This document shows, in pieces, positions 46,701-54,210 of a stretch of DNA of 64,000 nucleotides (positions are counted from its first letter, which is position 1; each line of letters starts with the position of its first letter). Made by a program: the position numbers and the translations under genes. The stretch covers positions 28,267,504 to 28,331,503 of the forward strand of contig JABAKD010000025.1 of NCBI GenBank assembly GCA_012845835.1, read 5' to 3'. The notes beneath the pieces are model-generated. The model had not been told where the DNA came from. It did not search any database and saw only the letters and a program-made list of their open reading frames with translations. The stretch comes from Undaria pinnatifida. Taxonomy: Eukaryota; Sar; Phaeophyceae; Laminariales; Alariaceae.

Positions 46701-49390
46701 CCTACTGCTAATGGAGACAACCTCAAATTTTGGGCGATCCTTGCGTTAAATATTGTCATACAGTACATGACACCTGCTTGAGCTTCACTTGCTTCCTTCG
46801 TGTTCGAGGGCTGCACGGTAGTGGGTGGGTGGGTGGCCAACACGACCCGAGGGTTGGGTTCGCGGGTGAGTGGGTTCATCGGTAGGTCGGGTGAGTGGGT
46901 TCGTCGGTAGGTCGGGTGAGTGGGTGGGAGGTCAAGCATATATAGCGGGGGGGGACGGGGGGGGGCGAGGGGGCACACTATGGAGCGCGGCGCGTGGCGA
47001 GCGAGACCATTCAAACGATGATGGGTGGGTGGATGGGTGGGTGGGTGAGTGGGTGGGTGGGTAGCGGAACAAGGTAGATCCGAACCAACGATTTTCCGTG
47101 TGCGAAGACGGCGGAAACGGTCGGTAGAAGGACGGTAGCTGCCCCCTCCCCCGCCACATCTCGAAAAACGGAAAAGGAGAACGCCTCCTCACCCATCGCA
47201 AACTTCGTAGCCCGCAGGAGGGCACTGCCCCTGGGTATTCTCGCAGTCGTACCGCACGCACTCCTTGTCGCCGAGGTCCGTTCCTTCCACGGAGAGGCAA
47301 TTACCGCGAGTAACCTGTTACAACACACAAAACATTATATAATATTTAGTGGAAGGAGCGAGCGACAAGGGGGAGGGGGGGGGGCGAAACACACATATAG
47401 TCATTAGTGGAAGGCGCAGACAACAGGGGAGGAGGGGTAGGTGTCTGAGTGTGTATTATTGCTTAGTCATCACACTATATTTACTCGTCGCCACAACCTA
47501 TTTAGCCTTGTTGAGGTACAGGTATCAGCAGAGGTCCTTATAGAGGGCCGGGAGGTGAGTAATGCTGGTTGCCCGCTACAACGCCCCTATGAAACCATTT
47601 GGCATAGATCGAAACAATCAATACAATCAATAGCACCAGCATGCGGAGTAGTGCCGGTTGCCGTTATAGTGCCGGTATTTACTGCACTTTAGCGGCAACC
47701 GGCACTTTAGAGGGACTATTACTACTATTTTGCCACCACGGGGATGACAAGCGTCCCCTCTGTCAATATTACAGTCGTGGTCCCTCGCTAGCGCGGCGCC
47801 TATTCCACACGACGATGACCGCACTAAATTGAGACCCCACACTATCCCTGGATGGTGATAATCGCACTAAAGTAAGACCCCGCACTATCCCGCGCGATGG
47901 TTCAGTACAGTAGTTCTCTGCAGGAAGAGCAAGGTCGTGACAAGCGATTCTGACCGCACTTCAGAGGGGTCTGAACAACATATTTCAAGAAAGCGTATTC
48001 AAGAAGCCAACCCTTTTGGGCTTGAGTGGGAACAATTCACCATTCCAGAACCCGTCATACGAAACAGCCCGGGTTGCCGGATAGACGGGGGGGGGGGGGG
48101 GGTCACTAGTGTGTTCAAAGCGCACCGGTAGGAGCTATGACAAACACCGAATTTGCTAAATATATTGTTAATACTATAATAGCACTACTGCAAGCTCTTC
48201 CTATTAGGCGGTTGGTAATATCGAAGATCTCTTGTTTTTTTGTCGATATACACGGGCCTCCGAATGATTAACTGACCCCCCTGCGACGCCAAAAAAGGGT
48301 CGGGTGGAACGAGGGTACCGCGAGAGGTGGTGCTTGATGATCGTTTGCGCTGATGGCAACATTTTATGCAAACATAAAAACAACCACAACACGTCATCAA
48401 CAACAACGAAAAACAAAAAGCAGCAACAAAAACACTGCTGCCCGCAGCGACAATAACAATGCTGCCCGAATGAAGGCTTCGGATTTTTTGTGAACGTCCA
48501 GTCCAGCAACAAATGAACGCCCCGGGGCGAACTCAGAAGTAGGGGGGCGAAAAAACAAAGCAAAAATTAAATAAATCTCCGGGGGCGTTCTCAACGTTTT
48601 TGGGCTACACTAGCGGCGTTTTTATTTTTTTGGGGGGGGCGTTATAATGGAAGAGGGCGTTCTCAAGGTTTTTACGGCATTCAGGCGTGATTGGCAACAT
48701 CTTCCATGTCTGAAGTCATTGGAGTCCGGATTTCATGTTATATATGTGGACGGTAAGTTCGGAACATTGCTATGTACCCCACTGGGCTCACCGTCCAGTC
48801 CGATCTACCTTGCAGTTCGACGCTGATTCCACCGCACTAAACTGGGTTCCCGCACTATAGGGTACAGCACTAACCGAAGATGTCAGGATACGGTCAATCA
48901 AGGGAAAACGTCCAGCGGTCAAGGGTGTCAAATCCATCGTTCCAGACTAGAACCTAGTAGTTTGCTGTCTGTCAAGGCAAATTATTGCAACCTTCCAGTC
49001 CGTCAAGGGGTCAAAGTGCCGTCTCCTGTGACATCTTAATCACTAACGCCGGACCACGACTGTAACAAAACAGTAGTAATACTCCCTCCATAGTGCCGGT
49101 TGCCGCAATAGTACCGAAAATATCGGCACTATAACAGCAACCGGCACTATTCGCCATGCTGCCACAACTGAGTGTTTCCATCTGTGCCAAGCGATTTCAC
49201 AGGCACTATAGTGGACAACTGGCACTAATCAAGCAGCACTCGTACAGCGGAACCACCACCGTAGAAATATGTAGAAGCACAGACTGACGCACCTTACAGT
49301 TTGACGCCCACCCTTCGAAAATCACAGGATAGAAAAAGTCGTATTCTCCAGGCCACGCCTCCTGGTACGTCGTTTCCGTGCCCGCGAATT
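28537..49390 (-). CDS. ABCG-type transporter locus: Cys-rich ectodomain plus two NBD-TMD halves
   Basis: An ATP-driven membrane exporter of the ABCG (White/PDR) type with NBD-TMD order; the substrate is unknown. Exons in transcription order are 49293-49390, 47193-47314, 46311-46416, 45359-45448, 41611-42994, 40275-41100, 38740-39010, 37636-37786, 37103-37212, 36477-36643, 34871-36026, 34120-34279, 32135-32502, 31018-31263, 29419-29900 and 28537-28729. All junctions keep phase. A further 5' exon at 60317-60527 also fits. The order is Cys-rich extracellular region, one TM anchor, Gly-rich linker, NBD1, TMD1, NBD2, TMD2. Each NBD has Walker [13 protein letters not shown]-loop QEDVLP, signature [13 protein letters not shown], Walker [13 protein letters not shown] and H-loop CSLHQPRP. 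Unlike fungal PDR pumps, neither ATP site is degenerate. It could instead be two adjacent half-transporter genes (see the 36477 exon). The start codon is not identified. Confidence 0.85.
28773..29005 (+). repeat. Poly-G-headed repeat, subfamily 2, copy
   Basis: It lies in the last ABC intron. Shared blocks are TTGCTTGCCT, CCATTGACCATGCATCCCTT, GACGGAGCACCGTTCGTATT and TTTGGGCGCTCATTACGTCT. No coding potential. Other copies are at 32528-32810, 33222-33410, 46545-46620 and 46614-46770. Confidence 0.75.
29419..29900 (-). CDS. ABC locus, TMD2 core exon
   Basis: The acceptor is CATATCCAG and the donor GTGCGC (phase 2). [35 protein letters not shown] and [10 protein letters not shown] form the ABC2 membrane core. 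It ends with [19 protein letters not shown], the homologue of the NEF exon in TMD1. One exon here replaces three in TMD1. Confidence 0.93.
30070..31010. repeat. Exon-edge copies embedded in CAACC/AAGAACAAG simple repeat
   Basis: This intron downstream of the TMD2 start exon holds about five decayed copies of that exon's 3' end with its splice donor, at roughly 30240-30290, 30374-30440, 30498-30565, 30625-30690 and 30810-30885. They are separated by (CAACCAATCAA)n and (GACAAGAACAAG)n. On the coding strand the copies read variants of FNEETAG followed by a GT. Confidence 0.8.
31018..31263 (-). CDS. ABC locus, start of TMD2
   Basis: The acceptor is GACTCGACAG and the donor GTGTGT; it is exactly 82 codons, phase 0. 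[20 protein letters not shown] is followed by the first TM segment and [18 protein letters not shown]. The FNEETAGIQ turn matches the ABCG family. Copies of its 3' edge fill the downstream intron and a copy of its 5' edge lies at 31410-31460. Confidence 0.92.
31410..31460 (-). repeat. Decayed copy of the 5' edge of the TMD2 start exon
   Basis: It reads CAACAG then [13 protein letters not shown], against CGACAG then [13 protein letters not shown] at 31263. It retains the AG acceptor but lacks the rest of the exon. Confidence 0.8.
31909..32088 (-). repeat. Poly-G-headed repeat, subfamily 1, partial copy
   Basis: In minus orientation it ends in the C run at 32070-32087. It shares CGCGCTTGGTGCA, GTCTGCCTGGTCG and AAAACCCGACGTGCTCCGTC with the other members. 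Confidence 0.75.
32135..32502 (-). CDS. ABC locus, NBD2 H-loop exon
   Basis: The acceptor is CTTCTTAAG and the donor GTGGGT. It completes [38 protein letters not shown] carries the switch His, then [15 protein letters not shown] Gly/Ala-rich linker ends NALLKK. Three decayed copies of its 5' edge lie upstream at 32869-33530. Confidence 0.92.
32528..32810 (+). repeat. Poly-G-headed repeat, subfamily 2, copy
   Basis: A G-rich head (GGGGGGGAGGGAGGG) precedes TACTCATTT, and the subfamily blocks CACGCATCCCTGTCG, AACATTTGGGCGCTCA and TCTCCTTCCTGCCTGG follow. It lies in the intron upstream of the H-loop exon. Confidence 0.75.
32869..33530 (-). repeat. Three decayed copies of the 5' edge of the NBD2 H-loop exon
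   Basis: The copies are at about 32869-32963, 33088-33165 and 33460-33527. Two of them still encode CSLHQPR on the minus strand. Each retains the start of the exon next to an AG or former AG. A poly-G-headed repeat copy (33222-33410) separates the second and third. Confidence 0.85.
33222..33410 (+). repeat. Poly-G-headed repeat, subfamily 2, copy
   Basis: A 14-base G run, then TACTCATTTGCTGCTTGCCC, GACCACGCATCCCTTTCGAG and CATTTGGGCGCTCATTACCC. Confidence 0.75.
34120..34279 (-). CDS. ABC locus, NBD2 signature exon
   Basis: The acceptor is TTTCGCAG and the donor GTGAGA (phase 1). [18 protein letters not shown] is followed by [17 protein letters not shown] and [11 protein letters not shown], the ABC signature and Walker B with an intact catalytic Glu. 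Confidence 0.93.
34651..34824 (-). repeat. Poly-G-headed repeat, subfamily 1, partial copy
   Basis: In minus orientation it ends in an 18-base C run. Blocks CGCTTCGCGCTTGGTGCA and GATGTCTGCCTGGTCGG are shared with the 37855 and 62634 copies. It lies in an NBD2 intron. Confidence 0.8.
34871..36026 (-). CDS. ABC locus, NBD2 exon (Walker A, Q-loop)
   Basis: The acceptor CCATACGGCAG follows a pyrimidine tract; the donor is [26 protein letters not shown], a Gly/Ala-rich stretch, and [13 protein letters not shown] come first. [14 protein letters not shown] follows, then a low-complexity insert of about 100 residues, [40 protein letters not shown] and MFHAELRM. The Met in HKMVQGK would be the first start if NBD2 belongs to a separate gene. 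Confidence 0.92.
36477..36643 (-). CDS. ABC locus, last TMD1 helix; possible end of a first gene
   Basis: The acceptor is GCGCGCAG. The exon contains [20 protein letters not shown] and the final helix [26 protein letters not shown] donor leaves phase 2, matching the acceptor at 36027. If it is not spliced, the frame runs only YSG further to a TAG at 36464, a natural end for a half-transporter. This is the point that decides one gene or two. Confidence 0.85.
36940..37000. repeat. (AACCA)n tract in an ABC intron
   Basis: About a dozen units of AACCAAACCAAACC-type repeat occur. On the transcribed RNA this reads as GGTTT repeats. It is part of a strongly strand-asymmetric intron (36644-37102). 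Confidence 0.85.
37103..37212 (-). CDS. ABC locus, TMD1 exon with NEF motif
   Basis: The acceptor is GTGGGCAG and the donor [26 protein letters not shown] is followed by NEFNDPL. The W-x-x-x-x-P-x-x-Y-x-x-E-x-L-x-x-N-E-F pattern is characteristic of ABCG membrane domains. Confidence 0.9.
37636..37786 (-). CDS. ABC locus, TMD1 exon
   Basis: The acceptor is CTCCGTAG and the donor GTGAAA (phase 1). It encodes two hydrophobic stretches around [19 protein letters not shown] and [20 protein letters not shown], ending RIPK. Confidence 0.88.
37825..38338 (+). repeat. Poly-G-headed repeat, subfamily 1, long copy
   Basis: A G-rich head runs into TACTCAGTTGGTGCATGGCC at 37855. About 480 bases then match the copy at 62634-63122 in the same orientation, for example CGCATCCCTACTATGC, AACCGCTCGTAAGACGGACT and GACAGCGCCAATGAGT. 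No coding frame of note. Confidence 0.9.
38360..38465 (+). repeat. MSFD-type repeat, subfamily A
   Basis: It shares the leader CGCGATCGGAGTATCACACA and CAGCTTGCAAAGATG with other copies. An inserted G shifts the peptide frame directly after the ATG, so this copy is broken. Confidence 0.8.
38740..39010 (-). CDS. ABC locus, TMD1 core exon
   Basis: The acceptor is AACTCAG and the donor [26 protein letters not shown], the [14 protein letters not shown] turn and [15 protein letters not shown] are typical of the ABC2 membrane domain of ABCG proteins. Decayed copies of this exon's 5' edge lie upstream at about 39085-39440. Confidence 0.92.
39085..39440 (-). repeat. Decayed 5'-edge copies of the TMD1 core exon
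   Basis: About four copies (near 39085-39135, 39140-39200, 39235-39310 and 39380-39440) recur upstream of the exon at 38740-39010. Each begins at the acceptor region and encodes variants of [10 protein letters not shown] before breaking into a purine/pyrimidine tract (GAGGGAGGGGGAGGGG). Confidence 0.85.
39770..39794. repeat. Long poly-C tract
   Basis: A nearly pure C run of more than 20 bases in an ABC intron. Similar runs occur at 31872-31892 and 34806-34824. They coincide with repeat ends. Confidence 0.9.
39820..39960 (-). repeat. Decayed 3'-edge copies of exon 40275-41100
   Basis: At 39893-39960 the minus strand repeats the exon end ([13 protein letters not shown] region) with stops, followed by GGTGT. 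A shorter piece at 39820-39850 repeats AAGCAGGTG plus intron sequence. Confidence 0.75.
40275..41100 (-). CDS. ABC locus, NBD1 end, linker and first TM of TMD1
   Basis: The acceptor is AAACAG and the donor GTGTGT (phase 2). It completes [14 protein letters not shown] and carries the H-loop [14 protein letters not shown] and [15 protein letters not shown] ~120-residue low-complexity linker follows, with an Ala run and basic Ser sites (LRRESSS, QRRMSS). [20 protein letters not shown] then leads into the first membrane helix and [10 protein letters not shown]. Confidence 0.92.
41611..42994 (-). CDS. ABC locus, membrane anchor and NBD1 exon
   Basis: The exon begins [16 protein letters not shown]. 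It encodes one hydrophobic segment ([19 protein letters not shown]), a Cys-containing turn and a long Gly-rich linker. NBD1 follows: [16 protein letters not shown], a low-complexity insert of about 60 residues, [55 protein letters not shown] and [11 protein letters not shown]. The donor GTGAGA leaves phase 1. Acceptors at 42995 or 42998 both keep frame. The N-terminal open frame continues into A/T-rich sequence to 43138, which I treat as intron. Confidence 0.9.
43391..43754 (+). mobile_element. TIR element with nested 90-bp element
   Basis: Its ends GACGCATGCTACACGATA and ATCGTAGCACGCGC are imperfect inverted repeats. At the family's CTCCTTAA site a ~90-base block (43459-43553) interrupts it and the element resumes at CCCAAAATCGCC. 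It lies in the ABC intron between the ectodomain and NBD1. Confidence 0.8.
44616..44705 (-). mobile_element. 90-bp TTAA-flanked element, solo copy
   Basis: It begins TTAACGCC and contains AAACCCGTTTTTTGGGAA and ATAGGGAGGGGTTTGGGGGC, the reverse complement of the block nested at 43459-43553. Confidence 0.7.
45359..45448 (-). CDS. ABC locus, ectodomain exon
   Basis: Exactly 30 codons lie between acceptor TCCGAAG and donor GTGAGG, phase 0 on both sides. [15 protein letters not shown] is followed by [11 protein letters not shown] with three cysteines. Confidence 0.75.
46311..46416 (-). CDS. ABC locus, ectodomain exon
   Basis: The acceptor is TTCAG and the donor GTACTG. It encodes [20 protein letters not shown] and then a stretch ending IACEDEQ. 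Three cysteines. Phase 2 in, phase 0 out. Confidence 0.75.
46545..46770 (+). repeat. Two adjacent poly-G-headed repeats, subfamily 2
   Basis: The block CATTGACCACGCATCCCTTTCGAG occurs at 46575-46610 and again in altered form at about 46660-46690. Each follows a G run. They lie in an ectodomain intron. Confidence 0.75.
46800..47070. repeat. GTGGGT/GAGTGGGTTCGTCGGTAGGTCGG minisatellite
   Basis: GTGGGTGGGTGG runs flank two or more copies of a ~23-base unit. The + strand is G-rich and could form G-quadruplexes. Confidence 0.85.
47193..47314 (-). CDS. ABC locus, Cys-rich ectodomain exon
   Basis: The acceptor is TTGTAACAG and the donor GTGAGG (phase 2). [19 protein letters not shown] is followed by [20 protein letters not shown]. 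Five cysteines in 40 residues and the [10 protein letters not shown] form suggest a disulfide-bonded extracellular module. Confidence 0.75.
47649..47706. repeat. Foldback element, copy 1
   Basis: The arms AGTGCCGGTTGCCG and CGGCAACCGGCACT are perfect complements around a 30-base loop that itself contains AGTGCCGG. A related hairpin lies at 49090-49150. Confidence 0.85.
49090..49150. repeat. Foldback element, copy 2
   Basis: The arms ATAGTGCCGGTTGC and GCAACCGGCACTAT have an internal secondary stem (TACCGAAAATATCGGCA). Same family as 47649-47706. The intervening 1.4 kb has CCGCACTAAA-type motifs near both ends. Confidence 0.85.
49293..49390 (-). CDS. ABC locus, ectodomain exon
   Basis: The acceptor is TTTGATAG and the donor GTGCGT. 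It encodes [20 protein letters not shown] and ends WASNCK. It enters after a phase-1 exon and ends phase 0. It is acidic and aromatic, and probably extracellular. Confidence 0.65.
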
Positions 49391-49569
49391 CTATCAAATG
49401 TTCGTCGGGACGAAAAGCAAAATAAATGTGGAAATCCCACGGCAGCAGGCATTTTCGGGGGGGGGGGGGAAGCGGGGGCGGTGAGGAGGGGTTGACAGCC
49501 TTGAATGAAGGGGAGTGTCAAGAGAAGCGCGGGATGGGGGGCGGGGGGGGGCAGGGGGGGGGGGGGGGG

Positions 49570-49810
49570 GGAGCGGGGAGGTTGGCTACACCGTGCGCTG
49601 TATTCAGGTAGGGGGGGGGGGAGGTTGCCTACACCAGCGTGCTTTGTGGACCACGATATTCTTAGAGGAGCTCTCCACCGGGGCAGGGGGGGGGGGGAGA
49701 GCGGGGAGGTTGGCTACACCGTGCGCTGTATTCAGGTAGGGGGGGGGGGAGGTTGCCTACACCAGCGTGCTTTGTGGACCACGATATTCTTAGAGGAACT
49801 CTCCACCGAC
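49570..49810. repeat. Tandem duplication of ~125 bp with poly-G spacers
   Basis: The unit GGTTGGCTACACCGTGCGCT to CTTAGAGGAGCTCTCCACC occurs at 49573-49682 and 49706-49808. The minus strand beyond the second unit has a coding-like frame (PVLHNSMELSVESSSKNIVV), so this could be another duplicated exon edge. No phase-consistent exon could be fixed. Confidence 0.75.
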
Positions 49811-50929
49811 AGCTCCATCGAGTTGTGTAACACCGGGCTACCGTATGATAGGGATGCACTTTTGAGCCCAAGAACTCTCCCTCACGGGGCCAATGAACCA
49901 AGGAGCTACTACAACTATACCCCATATTTTTGGATCCGAGGTGTGATTTCTACTGTATTAACAGTTTTTGCTACCAGGTTTATATCTAGCCCGCAAGGCA
50001 TTCTTCGGCAGGGGTGCATCCAAAAAAAGTTCCTGACGCTGCTTCTACTCACCTTCAGAGTAGGTTCTATACCTTGCCAAAAAAAAATAATTCTTGAGAT
50101 CGAATTCATGAAAAAGGTGCGTATACACCGACCAACGCAGTCAGTAGTGGTCCTCTTCTCCCACCGCATTTTACAGCATTTTACAGCAGTAAACAAAACC
50201 GGTCGGTATTGCGACGACCGACCGTTCGGTATTGCGACGACATCTCAGGAACTCGTGTGTTGAGGAGCGAACCGTTGCTCAGAACACTCTTTTGACCAGG
50301 ACGAAAAAGTACCACAAAAAAGGCTATTAATAGACGTGCACCGCTTTTCCCCATATGCCTTACCCTATCAACATCTTTTTAGTGTAAACTGAAAGTGCGA
50401 CCGCATGAAAAAAACATGGCTTAGGCATGCAAATATATATATGTAAATATATATACATGCCGTACTGCAAAACAAGAACGAGAATTCAAGACGACATCTC
50501 TCCGTCATTAAGAAATCATTTTCGCCAAAAAACGGAATACTTCTATCGTCAAAACCACACTTTTTGGTCTAGTGGGTACCCCGATTCAAGACCACCCGAG
50601 TTAAGACCATTCAGGAGTTAAGAGCGGCCAATCCGGCATGTCCCGGCACACTAAAGGCTATATATCGCCCACTACAGATAAGAGCAATGTGTAGTTATAA
50701 AGAGCGCATGTTTCGGCTTTAAACGGAGCGCTTTTAAAACGGGGTACCTACTGGATCAGCGGATGGCGGGAACAGCCAGAACCGCCCGCAAAATATTGAA
50801 GACTGCTGTTGTATTCGTTTTTCGCTCCAAGGCCTCCAAAAATGGCACTTACCCTTTTATACCCGGCGGCCAGGAAAAAAAAGTTGTCCCAAAGTGCCAC
50901 AGTAGTGTTGCACACCTCGGACAGATCTA

Positions 50930-51050
50930 GATCACATCCATATCATCTATATAATCTATATCACCTAGATCGTTTAGATCATCTAGACCATCTAGACCAT
51001 CTAGGTACTCTAGATAATTTAGACCATCTAGGTCATTATATACATCTGCC
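50930..51050. repeat. CTAGA(T/C)CAT minisatellite
   Basis: Short units of the type CATCTAGACCATCTAGATAAT repeat about ten times with drift. Confidence 0.85.
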
Positions 51051-51060
51051 GTTATGACAT

Positions 51061-51254
51061 GTAACGAAGACCACTGATAGGGACAGCTTACGCTATACCT
51101 ACAAAGGGACTCGAAGGGTGCGCCAGCTAGCGTTGGGCTGCGAAAGCAACTGAGTTAAATCGACACACGACGCGTATGAAAATACGCGGAAGTGTGGTGA
51201 GCTAAAGCTTTATTTTTCCCCATCCGCCGGAGGATAAAAAAAAAAAAAAAAAAA
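51061..51254 (+). mobile_element. A-tailed retroposon-like element, copy 1
   Basis: About 175 bases start GTAACGAAGACCACTGATAG and end CATCCGCCGGAGGATAAAA in an A run of roughly 19. A near-identical copy lies inverted at 63298-63487. The A tail and short length suggest a SINE or a 3' LINE fragment. A possible B box (GGACTCGAAGGG) is only a weak match. Confidence 0.8.
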
Positions 51255-51910
51255 GACATGTCTGCACAAGATCTGTGTAGTACAGATCCAACCCCTTTAG
51301 CAAGTGCGACATCATACGGATCGTACTGCTCCCAGCCGGTAACATGAGCTAAGCCGTACAGATCTGCCCAGGAACACCTAGATCACCTACAGGTCATTTA
51401 CCTGTGGTGATGGTATGTTGCGCAGGGTCTGTGTAGTACAGATCTCCACGCCAAGAAATCCGTGCCATTACATTCATCACTCAAATAATCGGGTTTCCAC
51501 CCGGCAACATGATCTATTACTCATGCTATACGGCATTCGTGCGTCCTTTTATTTATATGGCTCCAAATTTGAATACATTCGTTCCCCACACCCTAAACTG
51601 ATTTTGGAAAGAAAAAAAAAAAGTGCAAGGCTATTCCCGATGTACAATGTAATGCCATCGCCTAGGTACGGGTCCCCAAAACAAACTTGCGAAAAAAAAA
51701 TGAAATTCCGATCATTTAGGGTTAAGGAGCACGATCTTTCAGAAACCTTCAACGGGAATGGTCGCATCACGTAGTGTGAAATATGGTAAGGCACCCATGA
51801 CGCAGTTACATAGTAATAACCACTGCTGTCTCCGGAGTGGGGACACACCAGGAAAAAAAAGTATAACCCAGTGGCGCTGTCACCCATAAGCAACAAAGTA
51901 TGGGCATAAG

Positions 51911-52128
51911 GTGCCGAAGTCCGTCTTACGCGAGCGGTTCTTGGAAGGATGCAGTTCACCCTTCGTGCGACTCGCCGAACACCTCACGGCGCTTCGCGCT
52001 TGGTGTAAGCAATGTCTACCTGGTTCGTGAAAACCCGACGTGCTCCGTCCCGACATCGTAGGGATGCGAGGGTATATGGTCATACGACTACGGCCATGCA
52101 CGAACTGAGTACCCCCCCCCCCCTTCCC
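51911..52128 (-). repeat. Poly-G-headed repeat, subfamily 1, partial copy
   Basis: It runs from GTGCCGAAGTCCGTCTTACG through CACGGCGCTTCGCGCTTGGT and GCCATGCACGAACTGAGTAC into a C run. It is the reverse complement of the head of the 37825 and 62634 copies. Confidence 0.85.
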
Positions 52129-52339
52129 CCCCGCTTCCCCGCCGCCCCGACCATCGCCTGGTTGGTTGGTCTCGGTACACATTAAAGCACGTTCATCTCA
52201 CCGTATCATAGGGTGCAGCAAAAAATTCGAAGAAAAAAAATCTACCTGGTAAAAAATACTTGATTTATATCGGGACGGGACATCTACGCTGTACTGTCGG
52301 AGGGCAAAAACAAGAATAACATTAACAAAATAACGCGAT

Positions 52340-52359
52340 AACAATATAATAATAATAAC

Positions 52360-52430
<71 letters not shown>

Positions 52431-52440
52431 CAATAATAAC
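52340..52440. repeat. (AAT)n microsatellite
   Basis: About 100 bases of AATAATAAT with a few AAC interruptions. Long poly-Ile and poly-Leu frames here are artefacts. Confidence 0.95.
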
Positions 52441-52675
52441 ATCAAAAATAAAGTAGGAAGAGCGCGTGCCGTGCCGTACAGCCCATTTTCTTTGCACAAC
52501 AATTGGGACAACACTCTTCCTCTGCGCGCTCCAGCAGCCCAGACTGCTTCATGCGGCCGAGAGGATGCAAAAACAAAACGCGAAAAACAACACCTGGCAC
52601 TATGCACAAAAAACAATATGCTGCAACAAACAAAATAATAGGACCCCTGCCACTAAGAAAAACTCACCCACATAG

Positions 52676-52890
52676 AATATTACAAGAGTACCAACAACGC
52701 AGCTTGCGGAGATGAGTCTTGACCCGAAATTCGTCGAACTCACGGCTGACGTCCTTAAAATGTTTTCATAAAACATGCTGGCACAAAAGATCAACCCGTG
52801 ATACGCGTGATCAGAGGATCAAACACAGCTTGCAAAGATGAGTTTCGACAAAATCTTCGATCTCACAGCTGAAGTGTATTTTTATTTTAT
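52676..52890 (+). repeat. MSFD-type repeats: B copy followed by A copy
   Basis: Subfamily B (ATG 52713, MSLDPKFVELTADVLKMFS then stop) is followed about 125 bases later by subfamily A (ATG 52838, [17 protein letters not shown], open for 62 codons). Both share GCTTGC(A/G)(A/G)AGATGAGT around the ATG. The open frame of copy A is the longest of the family here. Confidence 0.8.
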
Positions 52891-53402
52891 AAAATATGCT
52901 GCAACAACGTATCACATGCTGTGGCGAAGCACATGCTGGGTAACAATAATATGCTCCAGGAGAACAATTACATATGATGCAACAAAACATGCTGTAACAC
53001 AAATATGCGTGACGTATTATATATAGCAAACTCCTACATCTATGCGACCTAAAGCCCTCCCCCCCCCGCCCCCGGCCCCCACCACCACATTCCCCCCCCC
53101 TCCTCTACAAGAAATATTTATAGTTTCCACGCACAAATAGACCTGCCCCACCCGTCCCCTCCCGCCCCCCTTTTGATCAAAATCAGGCCCCCACGTCCTT
53201 AAAAACTCCGCCCTCCCCTCACCGGGTATTCGACTCACAGGATTCACTTGATAAACTGATGCATTTCCTTCCACAGCCGTCAGATTTTGTCCCCCTCAAA
53301 AACGGGCTTTATAGTTTCCGCGCACAGACTGCCTAACATCACCATGTTGACCCTGATAACTACACTGTAGTTGCAAGGGGAGCCGCCGACCTATATCTTT
53401 CA

Positions 53403-53625
53403 TGAGGACAGACAACCCGTAATACGCGCGATCGGAGTATCACACACAGCTTACGAAGATGAGTTTCGACAACATATTCGATCTCACAGCTGGAGTGTAT
53501 TTTAATTTTTATAATATAATATATGCTGGGTAACAATCTCCCGCAGCTTGCAAAGATGAGTATCGAGCCCTAAATTTACCGAATTCACAGCTGACGTTTT
53601 TTAGAACAATGTTTCTAAAATATTC
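53403..53625 (+). repeat. MSFD-type repeats: A copy followed by B copy
   Basis: Copy A (ATG 53460) reads [17 protein letters not shown]. Copy B (about 53553) has a stop early in the peptide. The leader ACCCGTAATACGCGCGATCG is conserved before copy A. Confidence 0.8.
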
Positions 53626-53712
53626 ATAGATACAACGCCCCCAATTTAACTGATTCATACCAATTCTTGAACACTTGGAACCCGACGTGGAAGAAGAAGA
53701 AGAAGAAGAAGG

Positions 53713-53995
53713 AGCGTGCTACGACACGATAGAGGTGCACCACTTTTTCTTCTAATACTACCCCTCGATTTGGGGGAGCTTAAGACCTTTCCAAGGCAAA
53801 AACTGATTTGATCCCGGATGAAAAATAACCCTGCTATGTACGTAGGTAAACCGGATGAAAAATCCCATGGCTTCTAGGTACACAACGAGAATGAAGAAAA
53901 AAAAAGGGCCATTTCGGACGATTTTGGGTTAAGGAACCCCGTTATCATTCCGAAAAAAAAATGGCAAAAAGTGCTACCTCTGTCGTGTCACGCGT
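53713..53995 (-). mobile_element. TIR element, minus orientation
   Basis: The ends GCGTGCTACGACACGATAGAGG and CTACCTCTGTCGTGTCACGCG are inverted repeats. The interior matches the family (CTAATACTACCCCTCGATTT, GATTTTGGGTTAAGGA). A (GAA)n tract borders it at 53691-53711. Confidence 0.85.
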
Positions 53996-54134
53996 GATTT
54001 TCGAAGTTCGGCGCTGTAACATCCATGCACAAAATCAAATGAAGGTAGGAAAGCAAAAAATATAATAATATAAAATAGGATGCAGTCGGGGCCTTCTGGC
54101 ATTTGGATCAAGCAATATTCTTACATGAACCAAT

Positions 54135-54210
54135 ATTTTAAGGACGTCAGCCGTGAGTTCGACGAATTTCGGGTCAATCCTCATCTTTGCAAGCTGCGTT
54201 GTGGGTACCT
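54135..54210 (-). repeat. MSFD-type repeat, subfamily B
   Basis: The minus strand reads MRIDPKFVELTADVLKILV after GCAGCTTGCAAAG. It is the same peptide as other B copies with one conservative change. Confidence 0.8.

Noticed and set aside
48185-48406. Extra ectodomain exon ([13 protein letters not shown])
   Set aside because: The composition looks mildly coding, but no acceptor and donor pair fits the phase-0 neighbours with confidence.
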